NCBI RefSeq assembly: GCF_035918015.1
Contig: NZ_CP109132.1
Span: 4,278,001 to 4,342,000 of the forward strand
Length of the DNA stretch: 64,000 bases
Reading direction: 5' to 3'
From: Streptomyces sp. NBC_01754
Lineage (GTDB): Bacteria; Actinomycetota; Actinomycetes; Streptomycetales; Streptomycetaceae
The position numbers and the translations under genes are program-made. Of this stretch, positions 15,281 through 23,111 are shown piece by piece (within the stretch, counting starts at the first letter, position 1; each line of letters begins with the position of its first letter). The notes under the pieces were generated by a model. The model saw only the letters and a program-made list of their open reading frames with translations, made no database searches and was not told where the DNA came from.

Positions 15281-16648
15281 ATGTCGCAGTCACGTCTGTC
15301 CCCCGAACCGAACCCCGAGCCCTCCGAGTCGCTCCAGGACATCGTCAAGGCCCACCGGCTGCTCGCCGCCCAGGAGTGGCTCGGTACGTATCAGCCGCAC
15401 GTGGTCGCCGACGAGCTGGCGCGTATGAACGCCGTCGACGCCGGAGTCGCCTTCCGGCTGCTGGACAAGGACCGGGCCCTGGCGGTCTTCGAGGAGCTGG
15501 AACCGGTCAACCAGCAGCAGATCCTGGAGGGGCTGCGCGACCGCGCGTTCCTGGATCTCGTCGAGGGCATGGAACCGGACGACCGGGTCAGGATGCTGAA
15601 CGAGGCCCCGGCCAAGGTCGCCAAACGGGTCCTGGCCGGGCTGAGCCCGAACGAACGGCGGATGACCTCCGCCCTGCTCGGTTACCCGGAGGGCTCGGTC
15701 GGCCGCTACATGACCCCGGAGGTGGTGGCGCTTCCGCAGGACCTCACGGTGGAGCAGGCGCTGCGGACCGTACGGCTCAAGGGAGCGGACGCGGAGACCG
15801 TGTACACGCTGCCCGTGGTGGACGCCGGGCGACGGCTCACCGGCATCGTGGAACTGCGGGAACTGGTGCTGAACCCACCGGACATGATGATGTCGGAGCT
15901 GGTGGTCACCGAGCCGACCTCCGCCTACGCCACCGGCTCCGCCGAGCAGGCCGCCCGCCTGATGCGGGAGACCAACGACCTGAACCTCCCCGTCGTGGAC
16001 AGCGAGGACCGGCTGGTCGGTCTGTTCACGATCGACGACGCGGTCGAGGTCATCGAGGCCGCCGACTCCGAGGACGTGGCCCGGCAGGCCGGTGCCGCCC
16101 CCTGGTCCGGCCACTACATGGCCGCCTCGGTGTGGCAGCTGGCCCGCTACCGGGCGCTGTGGCTGATGCTGCTCCTGGTCGCCGCGACCCTGACGATCGG
16201 CGTGACCCAGGCGTTCGAGGCCACCCTGGAGCAGGTCGCCCAGCTCGCGTTGTTCATCCCCATGCTGATCGGCGCGGGCGGCAACGCGGGGGCCCAGGCC
16301 GCCACGGCGTGTGTGCGCGCCCTCGCGGTCGGCGAGGTACGGGGCTCGGACCTGCTGAAGGTCATCTGGCGGGAGTGCCGGGTCGGGCTGGTCCTGGGCT
16401 CGCTCCTCGCCGCTCTCGGTCTGCTGGTGGGCACGCTGTTCGTCAGCGTGAAGATCGCGGTGGTGGTCGGGATCACCCTCGTACTGATCTGCGGCTGGGC
16501 CGCGACCATCGGCGGCACCATGCCCCTGCTCGCCAAGCGGCTGCGCATCGACCCGGCGGTCGTCTCCGCCCCGATGGTCACCACGCTGGTGGACGCCACC
16601 GGTCTGATCATCTACTTCCTGACGGCGAAGGCGGTCCTCGGGGTCTGA
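15281..16648 (+). CDS. mgtE: Magnesium transporter MgtE
   Basis: 455-residue Mg2+ channel/transporter in the usual MgtE order. An N-terminal superhelical domain (about 30-150: VADELARMNAVDAG, LEPVNQQQILEGL) is followed by two CBS domains (about 160-285; SVGRYMTPEVVALPQD and LNLPVVDSEDRLVGLFTIDD) and five membrane helices (about 310-455) with the pore motif PMLIGAGGNAGAQA. The ATG at 15281 has GAGG 6 nt upstream; an in-frame upstream start would add a poorly conserved extension. It is monocistronic. Confidence 0.95.
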   Translation: MSQSRLSPEPNPEPSESLQDIVKAHRLLAAQEWLGTYQPHVVADELARMNAVDAGVAFRLLDKDRALAVFEELEPVNQQQILEGLRDRAFLDLVEGMEPDDRVRMLNEAPAKVAKRVLAGLSPNERRMTSALLGYPEGSVGRYMTPEVVALPQDLTVEQALRTVRLKGADAETVYTLPVVDAGRRLTGIVELRELVLNPPDMMMSELVVTEPTSAYATGSAEQAARLMRETNDLNLPVVDSEDRLVGLFTIDDAVEVIEAADSEDVARQAGAAPWSGHYMAASVWQLARYRALWLMLLLVAATLTIGVTQAFEATLEQVAQLALFIPMLIGAGGNAGAQAATACVRALAVGEVRGSDLLKVIWRECRVGLVLGSLLAALGLLVGTLFVSVKIAVVVGITLVLICGWAATIGGTMPLLAKRLRIDPAVVSAPMVTTLVDATGLIIYFLTAKAVLGV

Positions 16649-16744
16649 ACGGGCCGGGGCACCCGAGCCACCGGGCGCCCCGGGCCGGGCTGCCGGCCCA
16701 GGGCCGGTCAGATCACCGTACCGGCCGGGTCCTAGGGTGATTCC

Positions 16745-17224
16745 ATGATCCGTGCCGCCACCGTCGAAGACGTCCCCGTCATCCACGCCATGATCCGTGA
16801 GCTCGCCGAGTACGAGAAGGCGCTCCACGAGGCCGACGCCACCGAGGAGCAGCTGCGCCGGGCACTGTTCGGCGAACACCCGGCGGCGTACGCGCACATG
16901 GCGGAGTCGGACGAGGACGGCGAGGTGGTCGGGTTCGCGCTGTGGTTCCTCAACTTCTCGACGTGGCGCGGGGTGCACGGGGTGTATCTGGAGGATCTGT
17001 ACGTCCGCCCGGAGCGGCGTGGCGGCGGGCACGGGAAGGCGCTGCTGTCGGAGCTGGCGCGGATCTGCGTGGAGCGCGGGTACGGGCGCCTGGAGTGGTC
17101 GGTCCTGGACTGGAATTTGTCTGCCATTGAGTTCTACAAGTCGCTCGGTGCGGTGTCAATGTCGGAGTGGACCGTGAACCGGATGACGGATGACGCGCTG
17201 GTCAGGCTGGGTACGACGGAGTAG
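16745..17224 (+). CDS. GNAT acetyltransferase with element-derived C-terminus
   Basis: 159 residues, similar to spermidine/diamine acetyltransferases: acetyl-CoA loop VRPERRGGGHGKALLSELAR, upstream YLEDLYV. It probably starts leaderless, with TAGGGT 6 nt before the ATG. From about residue 123 (codons after 17115) the DNA changes character: lower GC and codons such as TTG, ATT and TCA. This tail, LSAIEFYKSLGAVSMSEWTV, was evidently supplied by the integrated element. The displaced original tail (NAPSIAFYESLGARPQDEWT) is still present at 22918-23037, so the enzyme was rebuilt and not destroyed. Confidence 0.88.
   Translation: MIRAATVEDVPVIHAMIRELAEYEKALHEADATEEQLRRALFGEHPAAYAHMAESDEDGEVVGFALWFLNFSTWRGVHGVYLEDLYVRPERRGGGHGKALLSELARICVERGYGRLEWSVLDWNLSAIEFYKSLGAVSMSEWTVNRMTDDALVRLGTTE
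17109..17115. repeat. attL core (candidate)
   Basis: ACTGGAA at the point where the GNAT gene switches from native to element-type codons. It is matched at 22925-22931 where the original reading frame resumes. The true crossover may extend a few bases to either side (CTGGACTGGAA here, CTGAACTGGAA at the right end). Confidence 0.55.
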
Positions 17225-17239
17225 CCGAGCATCGCCGAG

Positions 17240-17280
17240 GGCCCCGGCCATCCGCCACGGGGGTGCGGACGACCGGGGCC
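17240..17280. terminator. Hairpin at left end of the element
   Basis: GGCCCCGG (17240-17247) pairs with CCGGGGCC (17273-17280), and inner TCCGC pairs with GCGGA. It lies between the convergent GNAT and methyltransferase genes and probably terminates both. Confidence 0.55.
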
Positions 17281-17299
17281 GGTCAGGGGAGGTGCGCGG

Positions 17300-18535
17300 T
17301 CAGCCGCTCAGCGGCTGGTGCTGGTGCTTCCAGCGCAGGGACGGTTTCTCACCGATCCAACAGGAGCGGTCGTCGGTGGTGATCTGCTGGCCGCCGATCC
17401 AGTAGGCGTGTGCCTCGGGGCTGACCTTCAGGCGGACAGCGCTGATGTCCGGTTCGCCCGCGTCCTGCCAGGCGGTATGCGCCCTTTCGATGGCGTCCCA
17501 GATGGCCACTGGTCCGCCCTGCCGCACGGTCCACTCGTCTCCATTTGCGGTCAGCGCGGCGAACGCTTCGCGGCCGGTGTCGAACAGGTACACCGTCTCT
17601 CGGCCGTCGCTGATCACGCGTACGAGCTGGGCCCCCGGTGCGGCGAGCTGGGCCAAAAACGCGGGCATCCAGTCGTTCAGCACCTCGGGGGAGAGGCTGG
17701 TCTTCCGCTCGATGTCGGCGTAGGCCGCGCGGGCGGAGAGATCTCCGGAGAGCGGGACGGCCGCCTCCGCTCGGGCGGGCATGAACGAGGTTCGGCCGAT
17801 GATCCGGCCCTCTGCGGTGCCGTCGTCCTTCACGGTGAGTTTCGCCAGGCCGGTGCCGTAGGACCAGGCGCTGGGGCCCACTGTGGCGAGGATGATCCCG
17901 CCGGGCTTGGTCTGGCGGACCCAGGCGTACGGGATACGGCGGACCGCACAGGTGGCAATGGTCCGGTCATACGGTGCGAGGCGGGGATGTCCGAGGAGGC
18001 CGTCACCGGTGACAGTCCATGTCGAGTACCCCGCCGCCTCCAGGGATTGGTCCGCCCTCTCCGACACGGCGGGGTCCACTTCCACGCTGGTGACGTTGTC
18101 CTCTCCCAGACGGTGGCACAAGAGGCCGGTTGAATAGCCGGTGCCGGTGCCGACTTCCAGGACGTTCATGCCCTCGTCCACGTCCAGGGATTCGAGCATC
18201 CCCACGACAGTGGAGGGCATGGTGGAGGACGAGGTGGGGAAGCCGGTTACCGGGCCGTCGGCGGTGTTGGCCGTGATGCGGCCATCGATCTGGGTCACCC
18301 AGGTTTCGTTCCGGTAGACGAGGGACAGCCACTCGTCCTCGTCGGCATCCCGGCTGACGGGCGTGTACCGGGTGATGCCGTCTGGGCCGGGCCCGTCCTT
18401 GAAGAACGACGGGAGGAACAGCTCCCGGGGCACGTCTTCGACGGCCTTCCGCCATGCGGAGGTTTCCAGGACGCCGCCCTTTTCGAGGTGGTCAGCCAGA
18501 GCGCGGCGGAGGCGTGCGGGGTCAAGAGAGGTCAC
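17300..18535 (-). CDS. PIMT-like methyltransferase of the ATP-grasp peptide system (TgmC type)
   Basis: 411 residues. The N-terminal half is a protein-L-isoaspartate O-methyltransferase-like domain: SSTMPSTVVGMLESL (substrate loop), SAM motif I VLEVGTGTGYSTGLLC at about residues 124-139, then VEVDPAVS. A C-terminal extension of about 190 residues ends in SLRWKHQHQPLSG. This length and layout fit the methyltransferases that accompany TgmA/TgmB; in fuscimiditide the homologue methylates an Asp of the cross-linked peptide, leading to aspartimide. The GTG start overlaps the ATP-grasp stop (GTGA), so the two are made together. Confidence 0.85.
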   Translation of the reverse strand: MTSLDPARLRRALADHLEKGGVLETSAWRKAVEDVPRELFLPSFFKDGPGPDGITRYTPVSRDADEDEWLSLVYRNETWVTQIDGRITANTADGPVTGFPTSSSTMPSTVVGMLESLDVDEGMNVLEVGTGTGYSTGLLCHRLGEDNVTSVEVDPAVSERADQSLEAAGYSTWTVTGDGLLGHPRLAPYDRTIATCAVRRIPYAWVRQTKPGGIILATVGPSAWSYGTGLAKLTVKDDGTAEGRIIGRTSFMPARAEAAVPLSGDLSARAAYADIERKTSLSPEVLNDWMPAFLAQLAAPGAQLVRVISDGRETVYLFDTGREAFAALTANGDEWTVRQGGPVAIWDAIERAHTAWQDAGEPDISAVRLKVSPEAHAYWIGGQQITTDDRSCWIGEKPSLRWKHQHQPLSG

Positions 18536-19497
18536 TGTGTGGTTCCTTGCTCCAAGAGGTCAGCGAACGCGGAGGCGATTGGTAGCCCGGTCTCGCCTTC
18601 GAGCCAACCCCATTGGCCGTTCGGGTTCAGCTCTAGCCAGTGGAGGCCATCGTCACGGGTGATGCACAGGTCAAAGCTGCCGGAGGCAAGGCCGAAGTGT
18701 TTCAGGTGGGCGATCAGTGCTTTCTCCGCCCCGAAGGGCAGGTTCACGGGCTTGTAGCTCAGAGCGCTGTAATCCGCACGCCAGTCCAAGAGGTCGGAGT
18801 CGATGCGGACTGCGAACACCTTCGGGCCGACGACGACCACCCGCACGTCTGCGACTTTGTCCACGCGGGCTTGGAACAGGTGTGGGACCACGGTCACGCG
18901 CTCGTCCACCTCGTCGGCGGTGACCGGTTCCGTCCACGTGGTCAGCCCGACGCCGTCGCCGCGTCGGTAGGGGGTCCAGCGCAGCGTCTTGTAGATCACT
19001 TGCCCGTGTTCCACGATGAACGCGCGCACGTCGTTCAGGTCGTTGGAGATCAAGGTCGGCGGAACCGTGAGCCCAATGCGTTCAGCCACGGCCAGTTGCA
19101 GGGGTTTGTGTTCGGCCGTGAAGTTGCGTAGCGGGTGGTTCACGTAGTGGGCGTTCGGCAAGGCGTACAGCGTGCCACCGAGCCCGTGACGGACCTGGGC
19201 AGCCGCGAACCGGGCGTCCGGGTCGTCCAGATGCTCGAAGTAGGGCCAGGTGGGACGGCGCCAGTACACGGACCGCACTCCTTCCAGGGCACTGGCCCTG
19301 GAGGGGGTCCGGAAGTGGCCGGCCGGGGAGGCCGCAGGGTGGGCGCCGAACCGGGCCGACAGTAAGAGCCGGTCACCGATGTCGGAGGGGTCGAACCGCA
19401 CGACCGGGACACCGCGCTTGTTCAGTTCGGTGATCACCATGTCTGCGGTTACGTCGTCCACCTCGGTGACGACCGCGACCGGTCCGGCGTCAGTCAT
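18532..19497 (-). CDS. ATP-grasp graspetide ligase (TgmB/SAV_5884-like)
   Basis: 321-residue ATP-grasp enzyme predicted to form side-chain ester or amide links (Thr/Ser/Lys to Asp/Glu) in the adjacent precursor. An N-terminal domain carries SVYWRRPTWPYF, typical of the MvdD/TgmB group. The central ATP-binding part has IYKTLRWTPYRRGDGVG and LFQARVDKVADVRVVVV, and the metal-binding end is HWLELNPNGQWGWLE. The ATG at 19497 shares one base with the precursor's stop, giving fixed stoichiometric coupling. Known graspetide ligases recognise a leader helix with a PFG/PWG...RMRPYP motif, which the precursor has. Confidence 0.9.
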   Translation of the reverse strand: MTDAGPVAVVTEVDDVTADMVITELNKRGVPVVRFDPSDIGDRLLLSARFGAHPAASPAGHFRTPSRASALEGVRSVYWRRPTWPYFEHLDDPDARFAAAQVRHGLGGTLYALPNAHYVNHPLRNFTAEHKPLQLAVAERIGLTVPPTLISNDLNDVRAFIVEHGQVIYKTLRWTPYRRGDGVGLTTWTEPVTADEVDERVTVVPHLFQARVDKVADVRVVVVGPKVFAVRIDSDLLDWRADYSALSYKPVNLPFGAEKALIAHLKHFGLASGSFDLCITRDDGLHWLELNPNGQWGWLEGETGLPIASAFADLLEQGTTQ

Positions 19498-19757
19498 CAG
19501 TCCTGCTCGCTGTCCTGGTCGTGGTCAGTGTCGTTGCGGCTGTCCTGGTTGGTGGACTGGGGCTGGGTCTCGGTGCCCTTGCTGGTCCCGTGCTTGCCCA
19601 TCTCCACGACGCCGCCCCGTGTGTCGCGGAAGACGGTCGTCTGGCTGACGTGGTCCAGTTCAGCGGTCGCGTATCCCGGCTGGTAGGTGTTGGGGTACGG
19701 ACGCATCCGGGTGATGCCCCAGGGGACGCGCACCGGGGTTGCGGTGGTGGTCTGCAT
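19497..19757 (-). CDS. Graspetide precursor peptide (TgmA-like)
   Basis: 86 residues, start ATG 19757 with a strong GGGAAGG 6 nt upstream. The leader contains VPWGITRMRPYP (11-22), the recognition-like motif of ATP-grasp-modified RiPP precursors. The putative core from residue 55 opens KHGTSKGTETQPQ and ends in an acidic tract DSRNDTDHDQDSEQD. Thr/Ser donors (T58, S59, T62, T64, S68, T69) precede many Asp/Glu acceptors, the layout expected for omega-ester rings. An Asp near the middle could be the aspartimide site. Which residues are joined cannot be read from sequence alone. Confidence 0.85.
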   Translation of the reverse strand: MQTTTATPVRVPWGITRMRPYPNTYQPGYATAELDHVSQTTVFRDTRGGVVEMGKHGTSKGTETQPQSTNQDSRNDTDHDQDSEQD

Positions 19758-19885
19758 GCTGTGCCTTCCCTCGTGGCTTTCTGATGACTGGTACGCCGCT
19801 CCGGCCGGGGTCCCCGAGTGGGTGTGGAGGAAGGAGGTTCGGTTCGTCCGGCGGGGGCGGGGTTCATCGAGCGTGAGCGGGACGC

Positions 19886-20218
19886 TCACGCCTTACCCCG
19901 TAGTTGTTGCTGGTGGAGCTTGCCCAGTGCATGGAGCTGTTGGTGTTCCCGTTCACTGGCGGGACGGAGCCGCAACCAGTTGACCCGCCAGGACAGGCCC
20001 GTGGGCCTGGACAGCTCGACCCATCGGCCATCGACTTCATCGACCCGGGTCACCATCTCCTTGTCCCGGTCCATGACCACCTGACCTACTCTGATGGCCT
20101 CCGGGCCGGTGAATCCCTCACGGGCCCGGGGCCGGGTGACCCGGGGTCTGGGTGGTACCGGCGTGCGGGAGACGGTTTTGACCGTCACGAGACCCTCCGG
20201 TGGGATGCTCGCGCTCAC
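19886..20218 (-). CDS. Hypothetical protein upstream of graspetide precursor
   Basis: 110 residues from the GTG at 20218; the Shine-Dalgarno is weak. It opens with a Pro/Arg-rich tract (TPVPPRPRVTRPRAREGF), then a compact middle (IRVGQVVMDRDKEMVTRVDE, VELSRPTGLSWRVNWLRLR) that may form a small beta barrel. It ends in a Leu/Gln-rich helix (HQQLHALGKLHQQQL). I recognise the style from Streptomyces loci beside XRE and small GPYVQLRP proteins, but know no function. Confidence 0.55.
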   Translation of the reverse strand: MSASIPPEGLVTVKTVSRTPVPPRPRVTRPRAREGFTGPEAIRVGQVVMDRDKEMVTRVDEVDGRWVELSRPTGLSWRVNWLRLRPASEREHQQLHALGKLHQQQLRGKA

Positions 20219-20289
20219 TGAGACGTCGGCATGAAGCCAGCTACGGCGCGCGATCGGTACGAGCCCTGGGGACTGGCCGAGGAGTGCCA

Positions 20290-20495
20290 TCACTGGCGCG
20301 CCCTCTCGACCGGCTCCAGCGCCCCGGGGTCGGCGTCCCATTCCCGCCCCCGCCCTGGGGACGGAGCTGGACGTACGGGCCTTCATGGCCCATGACCTCA
20401 CCAACCTTGCGCCGGTGGTTGTCCCGGACCAACTGACCGGCCTCCAGCACTTCGCTACCGACCGTCGCTCTCTGGGCTCTCTCGGTAGTTGCCAT
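20290..20495 (-). pseudogene. Frameshifted small GPYVQLRP-family protein
   Basis: Starts ATG at 20495 and reads AGQLVRDNHRRKVGEVMGHE then GPYVQLRPQGGG. Here, in a G-rich run near 20347-20357, the frame breaks. Shifting by one base restores EWDADPGALEPVERARQ and a stop at 20290. The intact relative at 49039-49275 in this same window (GPYVQLRPPGGGAEWDCPP) shows the expected continuation. One base is missing; a sequencing error in the homopolymer cannot be excluded. Confidence 0.65.
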
Positions 20496-20558
20496 GACCA
20501 GCACGCCAGAGAGCGCGCGGGAGGCACCCCAACGAAGTTCCACGGAGTTCCATACGGA

Positions 20559-21410
20559 TCACTCCACAGCGCTGATGGCGGAGGTGATCAGAGCCCTTGC
20601 GTCGGCACCGTAGACCGCCAGGCGGGAGAACTCCCCGAATGCTTTCAGGTACTGGCGCACTTCGGTGGGTGCGGTCACGTTCACGCGGGCAGTCAACAAC
20701 TCCGCTTCCGCCTGTTCCTCGTCGTAGACGGTGAAGGTCTCGATCATCCACATGCGCCGTTCGACGGTGAACGGGATCACGCCCAAGGAGACGGACGGGA
20801 ACGCCATGGCGGACAGCAGATAGCCCAACTGACCGGCCATCGTCTCCGCATCACCTACTCGGTGCCGGAGGACGGATTCCTCCAGGAGCAGAGCGAACCG
20901 ATGGTCTCCCTCATGCACGACGCACGCCGAGCGAGCCAACCGAGCTTCTACAGCATCCGCCACGTCGTCCGGAGTCTCATGGAACTGGCTGATGGACCGC
21001 AGCAAGGCCGTGGCGTACTCGTTCGTCTGGAGGACGCCGGGGACGACATTGGCGCAGTAGGTCCGGAAGACCCGGGTGCGCTCATAAAGAGCCGCGTACG
21101 ACCCCTGGAGTCTGCGCAGACCTGTGCGCTGGACCCGCCGCCACTCGACATACATGTTGTCGGCGGAGCGGGACGCTGCGATCAGGTCGGCAGTCTGGTC
21201 CTCTGCCTGGCACGCGGCGCACCATCGGCGTATGTCGTCGTCCGATGGTGGGGTCACAGCGTTCTCAAGCCGGGACACCTTGGACTTGTACCAACCGGCT
21301 CGCTCGGCCAAGGCATGGCCGGACAGGCCCGCGTCCTTTCGGATCTCGCGGAGCCGGTCGGCAACCGCCTTACGGGCAGCCTGGACGCTTGATGACGGGG
21401 ACGCGGGCAC
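20559..21410 (-). CDS. XRE-family regulator with DUF5753-type C-terminal domain
   Basis: 283 residues. The N-terminal helix-turn-helix covers about 12-75 (LREIRKDAGLSGHALAERAG, then KSKVSRLEN). The rest is the DUF5753-type domain common in Streptomyces (YCANVVPGVLQTNEYATALL, LLLEESVLRHRVGDAETMAG, WMIETFTVYDEEQAEAELLT). Such genes usually sit beside DUF397 or DUF6879 proteins, as here. It may control the graspetide genes or the element. The GTG at 21410 is 11 nt after the preceding gene; the Shine-Dalgarno is weak. Confidence 0.88.
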   Translation of the reverse strand: MPASPSSSVQAARKAVADRLREIRKDAGLSGHALAERAGWYKSKVSRLENAVTPPSDDDIRRWCAACQAEDQTADLIAASRSADNMYVEWRRVQRTGLRRLQGSYAALYERTRVFRTYCANVVPGVLQTNEYATALLRSISQFHETPDDVADAVEARLARSACVVHEGDHRFALLLEESVLRHRVGDAETMAGQLGYLLSAMAFPSVSLGVIPFTVERRMWMIETFTVYDEEQAEAELLTARVNVTAPTEVRQYLKAFGEFSRLAVYGADARALITSAISAVE

Positions 21411-21421
21411 GTGCGATCGGT

Positions 21422-21946
21422 CTATCGGATCTTGTAGTCCTCGTGCGGTGTCGCACGCTCCCACACGGCATCGAACGCCGAGGTGCACAGCTTCGCCACT
21501 TCAGGACGTTCGTCCAGCTCCGGCCCAGCCGAACCGCCCTCACCGGTGAAGTGGTTCCACATGACCAAGCGGCCGTCAAAGATCCAGCAGTCGTTCCCCG
21601 GGAGGGCGATGTCCGACGCCTGACGGCGGGGGAGCCATCGAACCAGCTCTCCGGCCGCCACGTTCTGGAAGGTGCAGGAGTGTTCGTAGCGGATGTACGG
21701 GCTCACCGGCTCCGACACGATGCGGGCGCGGCGGAACACCACACTCCGGGCCGTGGCGTCGCGGACCCAGGTGTGGAAGTCGTTCCACCAGGTGGTCGGG
21801 TCCGGGTCGGGACGCCATCCTGACTGCCACTTCTCGAACTCCGCCGCCTCCTCCCCGATCCCGTAGGAGTCGCGCATCTCCAGATGGACAGCCGAGTGGT
21901 GCGTGTTGGCGAGCAGATCAGTGAACGCCAAGTCGGTCTGCGACAT
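21422..21946 (-). CDS. DUF6879-like family protein
   Basis: 174 residues; start ATG 21946 with GGGAGG 6 nt upstream. Trp-rich motifs (FEKWQSGWRPDPDPTTWWND, RYEHSCTFQNVAAGELVRWL, DCWIFDGRLVMWNHF) are characteristic of the family of partners of Streptomyces XRE/DUF5753 regulators. The function is unknown and no catalytic motif is evident. It overlaps the small gene upstream by 29 nt and precedes the regulator, so the three form one operon. Confidence 0.75.
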   Translation of the reverse strand: MSQTDLAFTDLLANTHHSAVHLEMRDSYGIGEEAAEFEKWQSGWRPDPDPTTWWNDFHTWVRDATARSVVFRRARIVSEPVSPYIRYEHSCTFQNVAAGELVRWLPRRQASDIALPGNDCWIFDGRLVMWNHFTGEGGSAGPELDERPEVAKLCTSAFDAVWERATPHEDYKIR

Positions 21947-22160
21947 CACATGCCTCCCTGAGTACGGGCACCATGCGAATGGGCAGCCGTACCACTGCCT
22001 CCGTCTCCGGGATCGGGCCCGTCTCCCGGCACTGGGTCAAGAGCTGTTCCCCGGCCGTCCAGCCCTGAATGACGATCTCTTCCGCTTCGTCGTCCACCCA
22101 GGCCGTGGGGCACTGCGTCCCGTTGGTGTTCGGGTCTTTCGCGATGAACCGTAGCGCCAT
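21918..22160 (-). CDS. Small conserved hypothetical protein
   Basis: 80 residues, ATG at 22160. It begins MALRFIAKDPNTNGTQCPT and has AWVDDEAEEIVIQGWTAGEQ followed by IPETEAVVRLPIRMVPVLRE. This family is typically found directly before DUF6879/XRE genes in Streptomyces. The function is unknown; it could be a toxin/antitoxin-like or regulatory partner. Its 3' end overlaps the next gene. Confidence 0.7.
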   Translation of the reverse strand: MALRFIAKDPNTNGTQCPTAWVDDEAEEIVIQGWTAGEQLLTQCRETGPIPETEAVVRLPIRMVPVLREACDVADRLGVH

Positions 22161-22234
22161 GACTTCTCCACCCTTCCGTGGGTTCTATGACGTTCCACGA
22201 CCATCACCCGGCAGGTGGAGGCCGTCAAGAGTGC

Positions 22235-22838
22235 CTAGCTAGTCAGGCGGGCCGCAATGCTCCGGAAGGTTCTCCCGGCCAGGAATTCCCTCACCATCCC
22301 CCGGACGATCTCCGCCTCGGTCGGGTGCGGCTCAAGGTGGCGGTCCTCGTTCAAGATGAACCCGAACGGCCGCTCCTTCACCCACCGGCCCTTGTGGCGG
22401 TCACGACGCTGACGAGCGGAGACCCGGAGCTGGATGTTCTTGGCCTCCTCCTTGGCCTGCTCGGCCAGGAACGACGCCAGGGTGACCCAGCCAGGGTTGG
22501 CGGAGTCCAGGTTGTCCTTCAGTGACACGAACCGAACGCCGGTGTCCTCCACCAGCTCCACCGCGTCGGCAAGCTGTCGGATGCCTTGGCGGGAGACCCG
22601 GTCCCACTTCCAGGCGATCGGGAACGCCGCCATGGCGTCGAACTCGCGACGCCGTACTTTGGCCTTTGAGGCGGAAACGACCTCTCGGAAGATCACGATC
22701 TTGGCGTCCGGCCGGCCAGCTTCCGGGCCCGCCGGATGCAGTCCGCCTCCTGGCCCTCCAGGGAGTCGGACACGAACGTCTCATGCGAGAGCCGCGCAGG
22801 TAAAGCACCGCGACGGCACAAGCAACACTCTGCGGCAT
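22235..22838 (-). pseudogene. Serine recombinase/integrase remnant (two frameshifts, truncated)
   Basis: Three frames must be joined to read it. AVAVLYLR (from about 22838) breaks within the catalytic 'R-V-S' site. It resumes as LSHETFVSDSLEGQEADCIR, breaks again near 22705, then continues IFREVVSASKAKV and AFPIAWKWDRVSRQGIRQLA to a resolvase-like LASFLAEQAKEEAKNIQLRV and the start of the recombinase domain (RWVKERPFGFILNED). A TAG after IAARLTS stops it at about 200 residues; large serine integrases exceed 400. It lies beside attR, as an integrase should, and was probably the enzyme that inserted this element. Confidence 0.78.
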
Positions 22839-22917
22839 AGCACCCACCAGTGTTCAGGTCCCGGACTTTCCTCCGTCTACCGGGGGCCGTGACACGGCAC
22901 AGAAAGAGCGGTGGTGA

Positions 22918-23037
22918 GTGCTGAACTGGAACGCCCCGTCCATCGCGTTCTACGAGTCGCTGGGCGCGCGTCCGCAGGACGAGTGGACGGTGTACCGGCT
23001 GACGGGCGGCGCGCTCGCGGAGCTGGGCGGGGCCTGA
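22918..23037 (+). pseudogene. Displaced 3' end of the GNAT acetyltransferase gene
   Basis: Forty codons reading VLNWNAPSIAFYESLGARPQ then DEWTVYRLTGGALAEL and a stop. They align residue for residue with the last 40 codons of the gene at 16745-17224 but use native high-GC codons. This is the original C-terminus, cut off when the element inserted. Confidence 0.85.
22925..22931. repeat. attR core (candidate)
   Basis: ACTGGAA matching the left core at 17109-17115, at the start of the displaced GNAT 3' end. Confidence 0.55.
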
Positions 23038-23111
23038 GGGGCCCGTCTCGGATCGCCCCTGGTCGGGGACCGTCCGGCCCGGCTGTCGGCGGCGTACGTC
23101 ACGATGGGGGC

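Larger units (their letters stand above)
17109..22931. mobile_element. Small integrated element carrying a graspetide gene cluster
   Basis: About 5.8 kb bounded by a shared ACTGGAA inside the two copies of the GNAT gene's 3' part. Inside are eight genes or gene relics, all on the minus strand and of slightly lower GC than the surroundings. They include a serine-recombinase remnant next to the right end. There are no replication or transfer genes, so it is either a stripped-down integrative element or what is left after internal deletion. With the integrase broken it is probably immobile now. Confidence 0.72.

Noticed and set aside
16649..17300. tRNA gene as attachment site of the element
   Set aside because: No cloverleaf is visible; the insertion point lies inside the GNAT coding sequence.
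17225..22900. Treating the inserted element as a prophage or full AICE
   Set aside because: There are no capsid, tail, replication, excisionase or transfer genes; only the integrase relic and cargo are present.
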